A stretch of 49,764 bases of DNA from an uncultured Eubacteriales bacterium (GCA_900315875.1 ONAX01000045.1:1-49764), one strand, 5' to 3'. Numbered from the stretch's first letter, positions 8,505 to 18,182 are shown. The notes: generated from the letters alone by a model not told the origin. A program made the numbers and translations.

Positions 8505-9488
8505 ATGTACTGGTTAAGAACACCTCAGAAAGTATATTTTAAAAAGGGTTGCATGTTCCTTGCTCTTGATGAGCTTAAAACAGAATACGGCTGTAAGAGA
8601 GTACTTATCGTAACGGATACCGGACTGTACAAAAATTTTGCAGTCAATGCCGTTGAGAAGAAGCTGTCTGCGCTTGGAATAATGCATTCATGCTACTTTG
8701 CACTCGGAAATAAAGTCGATCTTTCTGCTGTAAAGGATGGTGCTAAGGCTGCGTCCCTTTTTGAGCCTGATGCTATAGTTGCAGTCGGCGGCAAGGGTGT
8801 AATAAGTGCGTCAAAGCTTATCCGTGTGCTTTACGCCTGCCCGGAAGCTGATATTGCCAGGCTTTCCGAAAGCTTCGGGGATATCACATCCCGCGACACA
8901 GTTTTCCCTCAGATGCAGAAAAAGATACTTCTTGTTGCGATTCCGACAAACTCGGGCAGCGGTTGCGAAATGTCACCCTTTGCTGTTGTAAACGACGGGG
9001 AAGATAAGTACCAGATCGCCGATTATTCCATTATGCCGGATGTCGCTGTAATTGATGCGGATTTTTCCATGAATTCTTCGCAGACAGAAACTGCATCGTG
9101 TGCTGCAATGATTCTTTCTCATGCTCTCGAAAGCTATTTTTCCGACAGAGCAACCACATATACAGACGGTTTTGCTATTAAGGCGATTGCCCTGGTTATG
9201 CAGTATCTGCCTTCAGCCTACGAAAATGGCTCAGGTGATCCTGTGGCAAGAGAAAAGCTTGCCGAAGCCTCTGCTATGTCAGGCATAGCATTTGCAAATG
9301 CAGGCAATCTGCATGGAGTCAGCTTTGAAAGCGCTTGCTCATTCTGTGCTGTGCGCGGTTTTATTTCTGCAATGCGTGACGTTAAGGGAGCTGACCTTGA
9401 CAGGGTTCAGGAGCTTAATAAAGTTCTCGGCACAGACAATGCTGCAGATAAGCTTGAAGCACTGCTCAATGCCTGCAGAGATGAGTGA
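8505..9488 (+). CDS. Degenerate AdhE alcohol-dehydrogenase-domain paralogue (probable pseudoenzyme)
   Basis: 327 aa from the ATG at 8505 with GGAGG four bases upstream; an in-frame TTG at 8466 has no good site. It aligns along its length with the C-terminal domain of the adjacent AdhE: MYWLRTPQKVYFKKGCM against MLWFRTPEKVYFKKGCM, later TYTDGFAIKA and YLPSAYENGSGDPVAREKLAEAS. Key residues are changed. The cofactor motif GGGSAMDAGK is GGKGVISASK. The Fe-ligand Asp is lost (ASCAAMILSHALE), though the following His remains. The CHSMAH...PHG block is replaced by an unrelated stretch without that spacing, and about 90 C-terminal residues are missing. The frame is intact and well translated, so it looks retained, not freshly dead. 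Dehydrogenase activity is unlikely; any function is speculative. Confidence 0.85.
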   Translation: MYWLRTPQKVYFKKGCMFLALDELKTEYGCKRVLIVTDTGLYKNFAVNAVEKKLSALGIMHSCYFALGNKVDLSAVKDGAKAASLFEPDAIVAVGGKGVISASKLIRVLYACPEADIARLSESFGDITSRDTVFPQMQKKILLVAIPTNSGSGCEMSPFAVVNDGEDKYQIADYSIMPDVAVIDADFSMNSSQTETASCAAMILSHALESYFSDRATTYTDGFAIKAIALVMQYLPSAYENGSGDPVAREKLAEASAMSGIAFANAGNLHGVSFESACSFCAVRGFISAMRDVKGADLDRVQELNKVLGTDNAADKLEALLNACRDE

Positions 9489-9534
9489 TTATTAGTTTTT
9501 TCTCAGATATCATTACCGAAAAGCTTTGGCGGTA

Positions 9535-9563
9535 CGGCGGTACATTTGATGTACTGCCGTTTT
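9535..9563 (+). terminator. Terminator after the AdhE-like gene
   Basis: CGGCGGTACAT (9535-9545), a TTG loop, ATGTACTGCCG (9549-9559) with one G-U pair, then four T. The 11-bp stem is strong and the T run short. Confidence 0.75.
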
Positions 9564-9605
9564 CCGCATATTTACCATATTTCAATTTCGAACGGGGTAA
9601 TTTGA

Positions 9606-10496
9606 ATGAGCTATGTGATAGAAAAATGTACTCTTTGCCCGAGACAGTGCTCGGCGAGGCGTGATGAACAATCCGGTTCAGGCTTTTGCGGGGCGGAAAG
9701 TCTGCCGCGCGTCTGCCGCATTGCTCCGCATATGTGGGAGGAGCCTTGCATCAGCGGAACACGCGGTTCAGGTACTATTTTCTTTTCAGGTTGTACATTA
9801 AGGTGTGTTTTCTGTCAGAATTATGAAATCAGCAGAAATATTACCGGAAAGCAGATGACTCCATCGTCTCTTGCGGATGCCTTTCGCAGGCTTGAAGAAT
9901 CCGGAGTTCATAATATCAACCTTGTCAGCCCTACGCCTTATATTGACAGCATAATCGAAGCTTTTTCTCTGTATCGTCCTTCAATACCCGTGGTATATAA
10001 TACCGGCGGCTATGAAAGAGCAGAAACTATACGCCGCCTGGACGGAATAGTTGATATCTATCTGCCTGATATGAAATATATCCGTTCTGAACTTTCCGGA
10101 AAATACAGCAAGGCAGGGGACTATTTTGAATATGCCGATGCTGCCCTCCATGAGATGGTTCGTCAGACCGGAAAACCTGTTTTCAACGATGACGGCATGA
10201 TGCTGCGCGGAACGATAGTTCGTCACCTCATTCTGCCGCAGAATACCCGCAATTCTATTGATGTCCTGAATTATCTCAGCGAGAACTTCGGTGACAGAAT
10301 TCTCGTCAGTCTTATGGGTCAGTATACACCCGTTGCGAATGCTGCAGATTATCCCGAAATTAACAGGCGCATAACTGCGAGGGAATACGATAAGGTTCTG
10401 TCGCACCTTGAGCAGCTTGAGCTTGACGGCTTTGCACAGCAGCTCGGTTCTGCAAAGAAAGAATATATTCCCGATTTTGACCTCGAAAGAGACTGA
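9606..10496 (+). CDS. PflX-like radical SAM protein (putative pyruvate formate-lyase activase family)
   Basis: 296 aa. It has an N-terminal Cys-rich segment (CTLCPRQC, then GFCGA) and the radical-SAM cluster motif CTLRCVFC near residues 63-70, followed by a TIM-barrel-like body (NINLVSPTPY, PVVYNTGGYE). This matches the PflX group (COG1313), which is annotated as related to pyruvate formate-lyase activases but whose substrate is generally unknown. The genuine PflA with the classical CxxxCxxC arrangement lies at 48331. It stands alone between a terminator and the convergent yqfD gene. Family assignment is good; the target protein is unknown. Confidence 0.85.
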   Translation: MSYVIEKCTLCPRQCSARRDEQSGSGFCGAESLPRVCRIAPHMWEEPCISGTRGSGTIFFSGCTLRCVFCQNYEISRNITGKQMTPSSLADAFRRLEESGVHNINLVSPTPYIDSIIEAFSLYRPSIPVVYNTGGYERAETIRRLDGIVDIYLPDMKYIRSELSGKYSKAGDYFEYADAALHEMVRQTGKPVFNDDGMMLRGTIVRHLILPQNTRNSIDVLNYLSENFGDRILVSLMGQYTPVANAADYPEINRRITAREYDKVLSHLEQLELDGFAQQLGSAKKEYIPDFDLERD

Positions 10497-10502
10497 GATT
10501 GT

Positions 10503-11702
10503 TTACTCAGAGCGTATTTCAATAACTGATTTTTTTGCAATATTTTCCGTGGTCTGATAGGTTACCGTTAAAGTATATCCGTCATCTGTTTCACGGAATT
10601 CTTCGCTTTCACTCTCAACAGTTGTGAATTTCTGTCCTTCGAGAAAAAATCTGTATATTGCTGCTCTCTTTTTGAGAATTTCTCCGGCTTTTGCTGCATC
10701 TGCAGCAAGGTCGGAGCTGTTTTTTTCATAATACCGTTCATGTGTGACATAAACAGGCAGGGGGAAGCCGAGCAGCTGCAGCTTCTGATATGTTCTGCTG
10801 TAAAAACAATCTCCTGGCGGCGCAGTTGAAAGCGAAAGCGGTACAGTCAGTCCGAAAATGCTTGCGCTTGTTTTTTCGGAAATCAACCTTCCTGCCGACT
10901 GCCCTGTGCTGCTTTTCGGAAGAAAGAAATTCATGCAGTGTGATGTTTCTGCAATTACTTCCGCGTCGCTGTCACTGAGCTCGCTGCTGCCGTCTGTTAG
11001 TGCATTTATCCCACTGACAAGCAGCTGACCCTGTCGCACGCCCTCGCCGGCCTGAACGACCGCTTGACCGCTTCTGACGCTTAGCTTGACTATCTTTCCG
11101 TCCGCAGCCGCAAGAAGATTGCTGACCGTTTTTGTTTTGTCTTTTTTTGAAACGGAATCGATCTCCGTTTTCGGACTAATCTCAACTACAGCATTAGTAC
11201 CGTCTACATTAATGCTCAGCCAGCTGATGCGACCGTCACGTATAAGCATGTTCCTTTCAATACGGCTGACAGTGTCGTAGTCGTAGCGTGCACCCTCAAA
11301 AAGGCCGAGCTCACGCAGTTCGTTACGAATTTCATACTCACTGAGCCGTATTGGACAGTTGACGTCTATATTCCATATATAACCTGACATGAAAACGCAG
11401 AATACACTGCCGAGCACCAGCCCTGCGAGCAGTCCTGTTCTGCTTTTGTATCGCCGTGCAATTGCCGGCAGACCGTGTTCGGTGCATACTGATATTTCAT
11501 TTCCGCTCTTTGCCGCAAGAGATATAACGAGCTTCATATCGGATAGTCTGGCTGAAGCACTTATGCATCCGTTTTCTCCCTTTGTATTCCACAGAGCAAC
11601 ACCGTTTTTCGACGCAAGATTCAAAAACCGTTCCGGAAAGCGCCCCGTAACCGCAAAATTGCAGTATCCGCCGAGAATTCGCAGCAGAAATAGAATTACC
11701 AT
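10503..11702 (-). CDS. yqfD: Sporulation protein YqfD
   Basis: 399 aa, the usual YqfD length. It has an N-terminal soluble part, a membrane segment near residues 89-110 (GLLAGLVLGSVFCVFMSGYIW), then a large presumably extracytoplasmic domain (NIDVNCPIRLSEYEIRNELRELG, ISWLSINVDGTNAVVEI, TYQKLQLLGFPLPVYV). Members are stage IV sporulation proteins made under sigma-E in the mother cell. It lies 7 bases downstream of yqfC on the same strand, the order seen in Bacillus and clostridia. It supports an ancestral or actual capacity for endospore formation. Confidence 0.9.
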   Translation of the reverse strand: MVILFLLRILGGYCNFAVTGRFPERFLNLASKNGVALWNTKGENGCISASARLSDMKLVISLAAKSGNEISVCTEHGLPAIARRYKSRTGLLAGLVLGSVFCVFMSGYIWNIDVNCPIRLSEYEIRNELRELGLFEGARYDYDTVSRIERNMLIRDGRISWLSINVDGTNAVVEISPKTEIDSVSKKDKTKTVSNLLAAADGKIVKLSVRSGQAVVQAGEGVRQGQLLVSGINALTDGSSELSDSDAEVIAETSHCMNFFLPKSSTGQSAGRLISEKTSASIFGLTVPLSLSTAPPGDCFYSRTYQKLQLLGFPLPVYVTHERYYEKNSSDLAADAAKAGEILKKRAAIYRFFLEGQKFTTVESESEEFRETDDGYTLTVTYQTTENIAKKSVIEIRSE

Positions 11703-11709
11703 AGCTACC

Positions 11710-11970
11710 TCACATAATGTATTCTATTGATGTGATAAAACCCACGATACAAAGATCATATTCATTCATGCATCGTATCTTCAGTCCACGACCGGAAAAG
11801 GCTACAATATAGCTTCCGGTACTTATTTTAACCGTGTTTTCGTCGTAATGAACTATACCGCGGCTTCCCTCAAAAATAACCTCACGGTTGGAGCAGATAT
11901 TCATCCGCACACGGCTGTGCTGTTCAATAAGCCTTGATGCTGCAGTGTCCCTGTGCTGCTTTTTGCCCAT
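11710..11970 (-). CDS. yqfC: Sporulation protein YqfC (YabP/YqfC family)
   Basis: 86 aa from the ATG at 11970, preferred over an in-frame GTG at 11979 because AGGTGAT lies just ahead of the ATG. The small beta-rich YabP/YqfC domain is visible: RVRMNICSNREVIFEGSRGIVHYDENTVKISTG and the end LCIVGFITSIEYI. It is the first gene of a two-gene operon with yqfD and is divergent from ylbJ across only 72 bases. Known relatives are sigma-E dependent, though their biochemical role is unclear. Confidence 0.88.
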   Translation of the reverse strand: MGKKQHRDTAASRLIEQHSRVRMNICSNREVIFEGSRGIVHYDENTVKISTGSYIVAFSGRGLKIRCMNEYDLCIVGFITSIEYIM

Positions 11971-12042
11971 ACTGATCACCTGTATACTCTATGCCGCAGT
12001 TCTGTAAAAAATCACCGCTGCATATGCTTTAGTGGTGATAGT

Positions 12043-13158
12043 ATGGTTATGAGCAGGAAGATACAGGAAATTATTTGTGCAGCCGCGGGAATAGCGGTTT
12101 TAGGAATTCTGATTATTTATCCGGGATATTCTGCAGACGGTGTCAAGGATGGCATCGCCTGCTGCACCGATATGCTTATTCCGTCATTATTTCCATATAT
12201 GGTACTCAGCTCTTTTCTTATGCGCACCGGTGCCGCAGAAAGAATCGGCAGATTTCTCGGAATGCCGATAGGCAGCGCTGCGTTTCTTCCGCACGAATGT
12301 GCGGCGGCAGTTCTGCTCTCTCTTATCGGCGGCTTTCCTGTCGGAGCAAAATGTGTTTTTCTTTTGTATGAACGACGTGTTATTAACGAATATCAGGCAC
12401 GACGAATGATGTATTACTGTGTCTGTCCCGGGCCGGCATTTATGATTACTGCGATAGGGTGCCTGCTTATTGGTTCGCCTGCTTCAGGAGTACTTCTATA
12501 TGTCAGCCAACTGATCTCGGCACTTATAATAATGTTCGTAACCGGATTATACGCAAGAAAAACTGAAAAAAAGATACATTCCTGTGAAATACGTTCCGAT
12601 ATAAAAACAGTATCAATTGCGGATTCCTTTATTCTCAGCGTAAGGGATGGAGCAGGGGCAGCGGCTTCAATGTGCGCAATGGTGCTCGTTTTTTCTATGT
12701 TTATCGGAGTTTTCGAAAAAACCGGTTTGATGAGCATTATCAGCAGCAAACTTTCATCAGCCGGTGTTCCGGGGTGGCTCACATGCTTTATTCCCGGTTT
12801 ACTTGAGGTCAGTCTTGCAAGCAAAGCAGTTCACGACAGTACAGCAGCACTATGGGTCTATTCGGCTGTTGTCGGTTTTGGCGGACTGTGTGTTCATTTC
12901 CAGATCCTGTCAATATCATCCGGAATCAGGCTCAAATTCGGTCGTTTCATTCTTGCGAGAGTAGTAAACGCAGTTCTATCCTCATTTATTACTATAGTTT
13001 TGTGTGCACTTTTTCCTGTATCTGTGCCTGCAGCGGCAATTGCCGGTGGCTATGAATTCGAGCTGTCTGCGTTCTCTTTTGTCGGGTCTGTCGTATTGCT
13101 GCTTTTAAGTGCAGCATTTCTTCTGAGCTTCAGAGTAAAAAAATCAGGGCCTGTTTAA
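12043..13158 (+). CDS. ylbJ: YlbJ-like sporulation integral membrane protein
   Basis: 371 aa from the ATG at 12043, with a modest GTGGTGAT site; an ATG at 12049 is also possible. It is a polytopic membrane protein with about eight hydrophobic segments and gate-domain-like motifs: GIACCTDMLIPSLFPYMVLSSFLM, LLSLIGGFPVGAKC, YYCVCPGPAFMI, PGLLEVSLASKAVH. These match YlbJ, a nucleoside-recognition (Gate) family protein required for sporulation in Bacillus. Being divergent from yqfC-yqfD, the three form a small sporulation cluster. The promoter region contains CATATGCTT, which loosely resembles a sigma-E -10 box; this is weak evidence. Confidence 0.85.
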   Translation: MVMSRKIQEIICAAAGIAVLGILIIYPGYSADGVKDGIACCTDMLIPSLFPYMVLSSFLMRTGAAERIGRFLGMPIGSAAFLPHECAAAVLLSLIGGFPVGAKCVFLLYERRVINEYQARRMMYYCVCPGPAFMITAIGCLLIGSPASGVLLYVSQLISALIIMFVTGLYARKTEKKIHSCEIRSDIKTVSIADSFILSVRDGAGAAASMCAMVLVFSMFIGVFEKTGLMSIISSKLSSAGVPGWLTCFIPGLLEVSLASKAVHDSTAALWVYSAVVGFGGLCVHFQILSISSGIRLKFGRFILARVVNAVLSSFITIVLCALFPVSVPAAAIAGGYEFELSAFSFVGSVVLLLLSAAFLLSFRVKKSGPV

Positions 13159-13172
13159 CTGACAGACCCTGA
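13137..13172 (-). terminator. Terminator of the ABC-transporter gene (minus strand)
   Basis: Arms 13144-13154 and 13162-13172 pair over 11 positions with one mismatch. On the minus strand seven T follow (plus-strand A at 13137-13143). The hairpin overlaps the end of the convergent ylbJ gene. Confidence 0.8.
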
Positions 13173-13191
13173 AATGCTTGTGATTATTCAA

Positions 13192-16131
13192 TTATTCGGT
13201 TCTGAGTGCGATTACCGGATCCTTCCTTGAAGCTGCTGCTGCAGGGATAAGTCCGCCGATCATAGTTATTATTGTGCTGATCAGGATAAGACCCAGCGCC
13301 GGAAGCGGCGGTACAAATGCTATAAGCGTACCCTCTTCAATGAACTGAGAGATAATAATATTCATCGGTATGCAGAGGATACATGCCGTAAGAATACCTA
13401 TCAAACCTGAAAGCAGTCCGATAATAAACGTTTCTGCATTGAATACCTGAGAAATATTCGCCTTTGAAGCACCGAGAGCGCGGAGAATACCGATTTCCTT
13501 TGTACGTTCCAGTACTGAAATGTGGGTTATGATACCGATCATAATACAGGAAACAACAAGCGAAATAGATACAAACGAGATTAGTACCAGAGAAATACCG
13601 AATACAATCTGAGCAATGCTGTTTGTTATTTCTTCAATCATATCGTAATAATATATCTGATTTTTGGGGCTTGCCTGTTCGTTGTATTTTTGCAGAAGCT
13701 TCATTATCTGCTGTTTTCCATCAAAAGTATCAGGGTAAATAGTGATTTCAGACGGATTATCAAATGAGGAATAGCCGATATACTGAAGCGCTTCTTCAAG
13801 AGTGGTGGGATTGAAATTGAATGTATTGAACGTATACATTTCAACCAGACTGTTATCTGAAACTGAATTCAGGAAAAGATCAAGCTGTTCTTTGACATTT
13901 CCGTCAGCTATTGTGAGTTCACCTACACCGCTCATTGCAGAAGATATTCCGATATTTGTAAGGATTTCCGTGATTTTTTCCTCGGGCAGTGAATCAATGT
14001 ATTTTCTGATGGCTGCAGCCTGATCTGATTTTGCTACGTTGAACGGGAAGCCGTTCAGAACACAGGTGTTCACATCTTCGAGCTGAGCTTTTACAACGTC
14101 TGCTTCGCTGGTACAGTTTATAATCCTGTCTGTAAGCTTGTAGCAGTAACCGAGGGGATGAAGATCATACGAACCGCTGAATACCGATGAAACATTATTG
14201 TTGTCAGAGATCGGCTTGATAATTCCGCTGATTTTCATTTCAAAGCCGTATTTCTTGATAAGATCCTTTATTTCTTCGTTTGAATCCTCTATGAAATCAT
14301 AGTAGCCGCTTTTGTTTTTAACGAAACGGTACGCAGAGGGCAGTACAGTAAATTTCTTGCTGCAAAGCTCCTCATAGCTGAAAGCTGCCTCTTTACCGCT
14401 TGTTGCAAGATCAGGATTTTTGACGATATTTCTGTATTCGTCTAAAGTCAGGAATCCGAGCTTTACGAGAGTACTTGCATCAAAAGTACCGTCATTTTCC
14501 GTAATAAGTACGAATTCATCGTCATTTTCAGGCCAGCTGCCGTAGATCATTTCATATCCTTCTTTTGCTTTTCTGGATATTGTATTGTTGTCACGTCCCT
14601 TTGGCAGCTCAGTAAAATTCTGTTCATAAGCCGTAGTAATACCAAAGCTGGATTCGACCTGCGAAGAGGTGTTTACTATATTGCCGTCCTTGTCATTTGT
14701 ATAAACATAAAAAAGAGTATTGTATGTATAAACTACCGAGCCGGTGCCGACATATTCGTCCATGTTGTTTGCAGGATCCTCAAAGAAATTCTTAAGAGCG
14801 CCGAGGTTGTTCTGTTTTATTTCCGGCATGTAGTTGGTCTCGCTTTCATTCTGTTCTGATACTGAAGCCGTAACTTTACCGTCAATCGAAACAGATTCAG
14901 TAACTTGTTCAGATGAACCACTCCAATCAATACTGCTGTAATCGTATGTGGCTGCTTGAATGGTTATCGGATAGCTTTCTATAGCATCTCTCTGCAGGGC
15001 TATTGTGTAATCGCTGACACCCTGGGAAAGTGCAAGAATAAGCGCAATTCCTATGATGCCGATAGAACCTGCAACTGAGGTAATGATTGTACGGGCAGTT
15101 TTGGTACGGAGATTATTAAAGCTGAGTGCCAGTGACGTCATAAAGCTCATTTTGGATTTCCCGGGCTTTGATTTTGCCGCTGGAGCAGTCCTGGGTTCCT
15201 CTGCCTGAGCTGCTTTTGCCTGTTCCTCCGTTTTTTCATCCGGAGCCTCAGTCTCTGTTTTATTATCCGTAGCCCCGGATTCTGTCTTCTCAGCCGGAGC
15301 CGAGGTTTCGGTTTTTTCCTCTGTGTTTTCAGCGGGAGCTTCAGATTCTGTCTTATCAGCAGAAACTTCTGATTCGACCTTTTCCTCTGTATTTTCAACC
15401 GGATTTGTTTCTTCTGCCTTTTCTTCGCTCTGCACCTCAGATGAATCATCCGGTACTATCGGATTGGTATCTCCGATAATCTTTCCGTCGCGCAGGCGTA
15501 CAATTCTTGTGGAATACTGTTCTGCAAGCTCTGTGTTATGAGTTACCATAACCACAAGCTTTGTTTCTGCAACCTTTTTAAGCAGCTCCATAACCTGAAT
15601 ACCGGTTTCCGTATCGAGCGCGCCTGTAGGTTCATCGGCAAGAACAATTTTCGGGTCATTTACAAGTGCTCTCGCAATTGCAACTCTCTGCATCTGACCG
15701 CCCGAAAGCTGGTTCGGACGCTTGTGCATGTGTTCTTCAAGTCCGACATCACGCAGTGCCTGTTCAGCACGCTGTCTTCTTTCTTTTTTCTTGATTCCAC
15801 CGATAGTCAATGCAAGTTCAACATTTGCGAGGATCGACTGATGGGGGATAAGGTTATAGCTCTGGAATACAAATCCGATGCTGTGGTTTCTGTATGCATC
15901 CCAGTTTCTGGAATTGTATTGCTTCGTGGAAATACCGTCAATGACCATATCTCCGCTGTCATAACGGTCAAGGCCGCCTATAATGTTAAGCAGTGTTGTC
16001 TTGCCCGAACCCGACGGACCAAGAATGGAAACGAATTCGTTATCGCGAAGGGTTAGCGTAACATCGTTAAGAGCCTTCTGAACAAGATCGCCGGTTTTAT
16101 ACTGTTTAATGATGTTGTATAGCTGCAGCAT
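13192..16131 (-). CDS. Fused ABC transporter: MacB-type ATPase plus FtsX-like permease
   Basis: 979 aa, with GGAGG before the start. The ATPase domain (1-220) has Walker A GPSGSGKTT at 38-46, Q-loop FVFQSYNLIP, signature LSGGQ at 142-146, Walker B IVLADEP near 162 and H-loop VTHN. A low-complexity linker (about 225-340) consists of repeated Glu/Thr/Lys/Ala/Pro units (variants of ENTEEK and DKTESEAP). The permease follows: a first membrane segment near 360-380, a large extracytoplasmic domain, then three C-terminal segments with the FtsX motif LERTKEIGILRALGASKANI. MacB-type exporters use such an architecture for peptides, antibiotics or lipoproteins. Normally ATPase and permease are separate genes in Firmicutes or fused without such a long linker. 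Substrate unknown. Confidence 0.9.
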   Translation of the reverse strand: MLQLYNIIKQYKTGDLVQKALNDVTLTLRDNEFVSILGPSGSGKTTLLNIIGGLDRYDSGDMVIDGISTKQYNSRNWDAYRNHSIGFVFQSYNLIPHQSILANVELALTIGGIKKKERRQRAEQALRDVGLEEHMHKRPNQLSGGQMQRVAIARALVNDPKIVLADEPTGALDTETGIQVMELLKKVAETKLVVMVTHNTELAEQYSTRIVRLRDGKIIGDTNPIVPDDSSEVQSEEKAEETNPVENTEEKVESEVSADKTESEAPAENTEEKTETSAPAEKTESGATDNKTETEAPDEKTEEQAKAAQAEEPRTAPAAKSKPGKSKMSFMTSLALSFNNLRTKTARTIITSVAGSIGIIGIALILALSQGVSDYTIALQRDAIESYPITIQAATYDYSSIDWSGSSEQVTESVSIDGKVTASVSEQNESETNYMPEIKQNNLGALKNFFEDPANNMDEYVGTGSVVYTYNTLFYVYTNDKDGNIVNTSSQVESSFGITTAYEQNFTELPKGRDNNTISRKAKEGYEMIYGSWPENDDEFVLITENDGTFDASTLVKLGFLTLDEYRNIVKNPDLATSGKEAAFSYEELCSKKFTVLPSAYRFVKNKSGYYDFIEDSNEEIKDLIKKYGFEMKISGIIKPISDNNNVSSVFSGSYDLHPLGYCYKLTDRIINCTSEADVVKAQLEDVNTCVLNGFPFNVAKSDQAAAIRKYIDSLPEEKITEILTNIGISSAMSGVGELTIADGNVKEQLDLFLNSVSDNSLVEMYTFNTFNFNPTTLEEALQYIGYSSFDNPSEITIYPDTFDGKQQIMKLLQKYNEQASPKNQIYYYDMIEEITNSIAQIVFGISLVLISFVSISLVVSCIMIGIITHISVLERTKEIGILRALGASKANISQVFNAETFIIGLLSGLIGILTACILCIPMNIIISQFIEEGTLIAFVPPLPALGLILISTIITMIGGLIPAAAASRKDPVIALRTE

Positions 16132-16373
16132 TTTTACCTCCTGGAATAATAAAAATCAGAAAACTGTCACATCCAGTCTACTACATTATTGCTGAAAAGT
16201 CAAACACAACGTACTTGGTCTGACGATTTAAGCGGACTGATTATATCAAGTAAGCTTAATTGAAATAATGAAAATTCTGATTTGATTAGTATGTCAAATA
16301 AATAATTTTATCAGAAAATACTGTCGTATTCCGGCATGAAGGCGAATAGAATATACTGAAGGAGTTGGTTTTT

Positions 16374-18175
16374 ATGTGCGGAATTGCAGGCTGGTATGAT
16401 AAAAACGTGGAAATGAGGGATGCGCGCTCTATTCTTTCCGCAATGTCAGAGGCGCTTCGACGCAGAGGTCCTGATGACGACGGCATTTATACCTGCGGCG
16501 AAATAGCCCTTGTTCACCGCAGGCTTGCCGTTATCGATATTGAAAACGGACGCCAGCCGATGACAAGAAAGGCAAGAGGGCATGACTTTACAATTGTTTA
16601 CAACGGTGAGCTTTATAATACCGAAGAGCTGCGGCAGGAACTTGTCGGGCGCGGATGCATTTTTGAAACGCGCAGCGATACTGAGGTTGTGCTGCAGTCG
16701 TATATAACCTACGGCGAATCCTGCTGCGAAAAACTTAACGGTATTTTCGCATTTGCTGTGTGGGACAGTGAACAGCATAACCTGTTCCTTGCTAGGGACA
16801 GTGTTGGAGTAAAGCCGCTGTTTTTCAGCCTTTACCGTGAAGGTCTGGTTTTCGCATCAGAGCTTCCGACTCTCCTGAAAAATCCTATGGTTCTTCCTCG
16901 GGTTGACGAGCAGGGCCTTTCAGAGCTTTTCCTCATTGGCCCGGGCAGAACGTCAGGTCAGGGAGTACTCAGGTATTTGACGGTTCTGCAATACGCCGCC
17001 GCAGGTATTTTGAGCTTACCGCACATGAATACGAACTGGACGAAAAGCAGACTATATCAAAGCTCAGGGAGCTTGTTGTTGATTCCGTCCGTCGTCAGCT
17101 TGTGTCCGACGTTCCGCTGTTCTGTTTCCTGTCCGGCGGTCTTGATTCAAGTATTATCTGCCATATTGCCGCAGAGCATAATAAACAGCTCGGACTTGCA
17201 CCGATCGATACCTATAGTGTCGATTACGACGGAAACGATAAGTATTTTCAGAAAAGCCTTTTCCAGCCGACCCCTGACAGTGAATTCATCGGCATAATGC
17301 AGGAGCATACTCATTCGGTGCACCACAGCGTAATAATAAACAACTACGAGCTTTACGATGCCCTGACCGCTGCTGTGGATGCAAGAGGACTTCCCGGAAT
17401 GACAGATGTCGATTCCTCACTTCTGATTTTCTGCCGGAGTATAAAAAGAGATTTTACTGTTGGACTGTCCGGTGAATGTGCTGACGAGCTATTTGCAGGC
17501 TATCCGTGGTATCATAACCGTGAAATACTGTTTGAGGATACATTCCCGTGGTCTCGCTCGCTTGGTATCCGGCGGAGTATTCTGAAAAACGGTTTTCTGC
17601 CGGATGGGGAAGAATATGTCATCTCACGATATCTTGATACCTGTCGCAATACTCCAAAGCTCAGTACCGATTCTCCGCTTGACTCAAGAATGAGGGAAAT
17701 GTTTGCCCTGAACTTCTACTGGTTCATGCAAACGCTGCTTGACAGAAAGGATCGTATGTCAATGTACAGCGGACTTGAGGTTCGTGTGCCGTTTTGCGAC
17801 AAACGTATAGTTGATCTTGCCTTCAATATGCCGTGGAATATCAAAGCTCTCGGGGGACGGGAAAAGGGTATTATGCGCGCTGCTTTCCGCGGACTGCTTC
17901 CGGACAGTATTATCGACAGAAAGAAAAGCCCCTATCCCAAAACCCATAATCCGCTTTATTTCAGGCTTTGCGCAGAGGGTGCAAGGAAGGCTATATATGA
18001 CAGAAGCTCTGTTCTGTATGATATCTGGGACAGGGAAGGTATTGAGAAAATAATCGCAGACCCCGAAAGCATTTCCTCGCCGTGGTATGGCCAGCTAATG
18101 CGTGCTCCGCAGATACTGGCTTATATTATTCAGCTTGATTACTGGTTCAGAAAATATAAAATATCGATCGTATAA
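16374..18175 (+). pseudogene. asnB: Asparagine synthetase (glutamine-hydrolysing), frameshifted with a small internal deletion
   Basis: The ATG at 16374 is fixed by the MCGIAGWYD start, since Cys2 is the glutaminase nucleophile. The glutaminase domain runs in frame to about GPGRTSGQGVL (16970). The synthetase domain continues in a different frame, from about QVFDGSAIRRRRYFEL (16970 onward) through FLSGGLDSS (the PPi-loop), LSGECADELFAGYP and the family end. Compared with AsnB proteins about 11 residues (roughly GV-x-EL-x-PG-x-Y) are missing between the halves in addition to the frame change. A simple base error does not explain this. All other motifs look intact. As read, no full-length enzyme can be made. 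A stem-loop at 18183-18215 ends the locus. Confidence 0.85.
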
Positions 18176-18182
18176 CAGAAAA

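Noticed and set aside
11971..12042. Sigma-E promoters between yqfC and ylbJ
   Set aside because: CATATGCTT (plus) and CATAGAGTA (minus) resemble the -10 consensus, but no convincing -35 boxes at the right distance; too weak to list.
16940..17110. Programmed ribosomal frameshift in asnB
   Set aside because: Family residues are missing at the junction and no slippery heptamer with a downstream structure was seen; a deletion explains it better.
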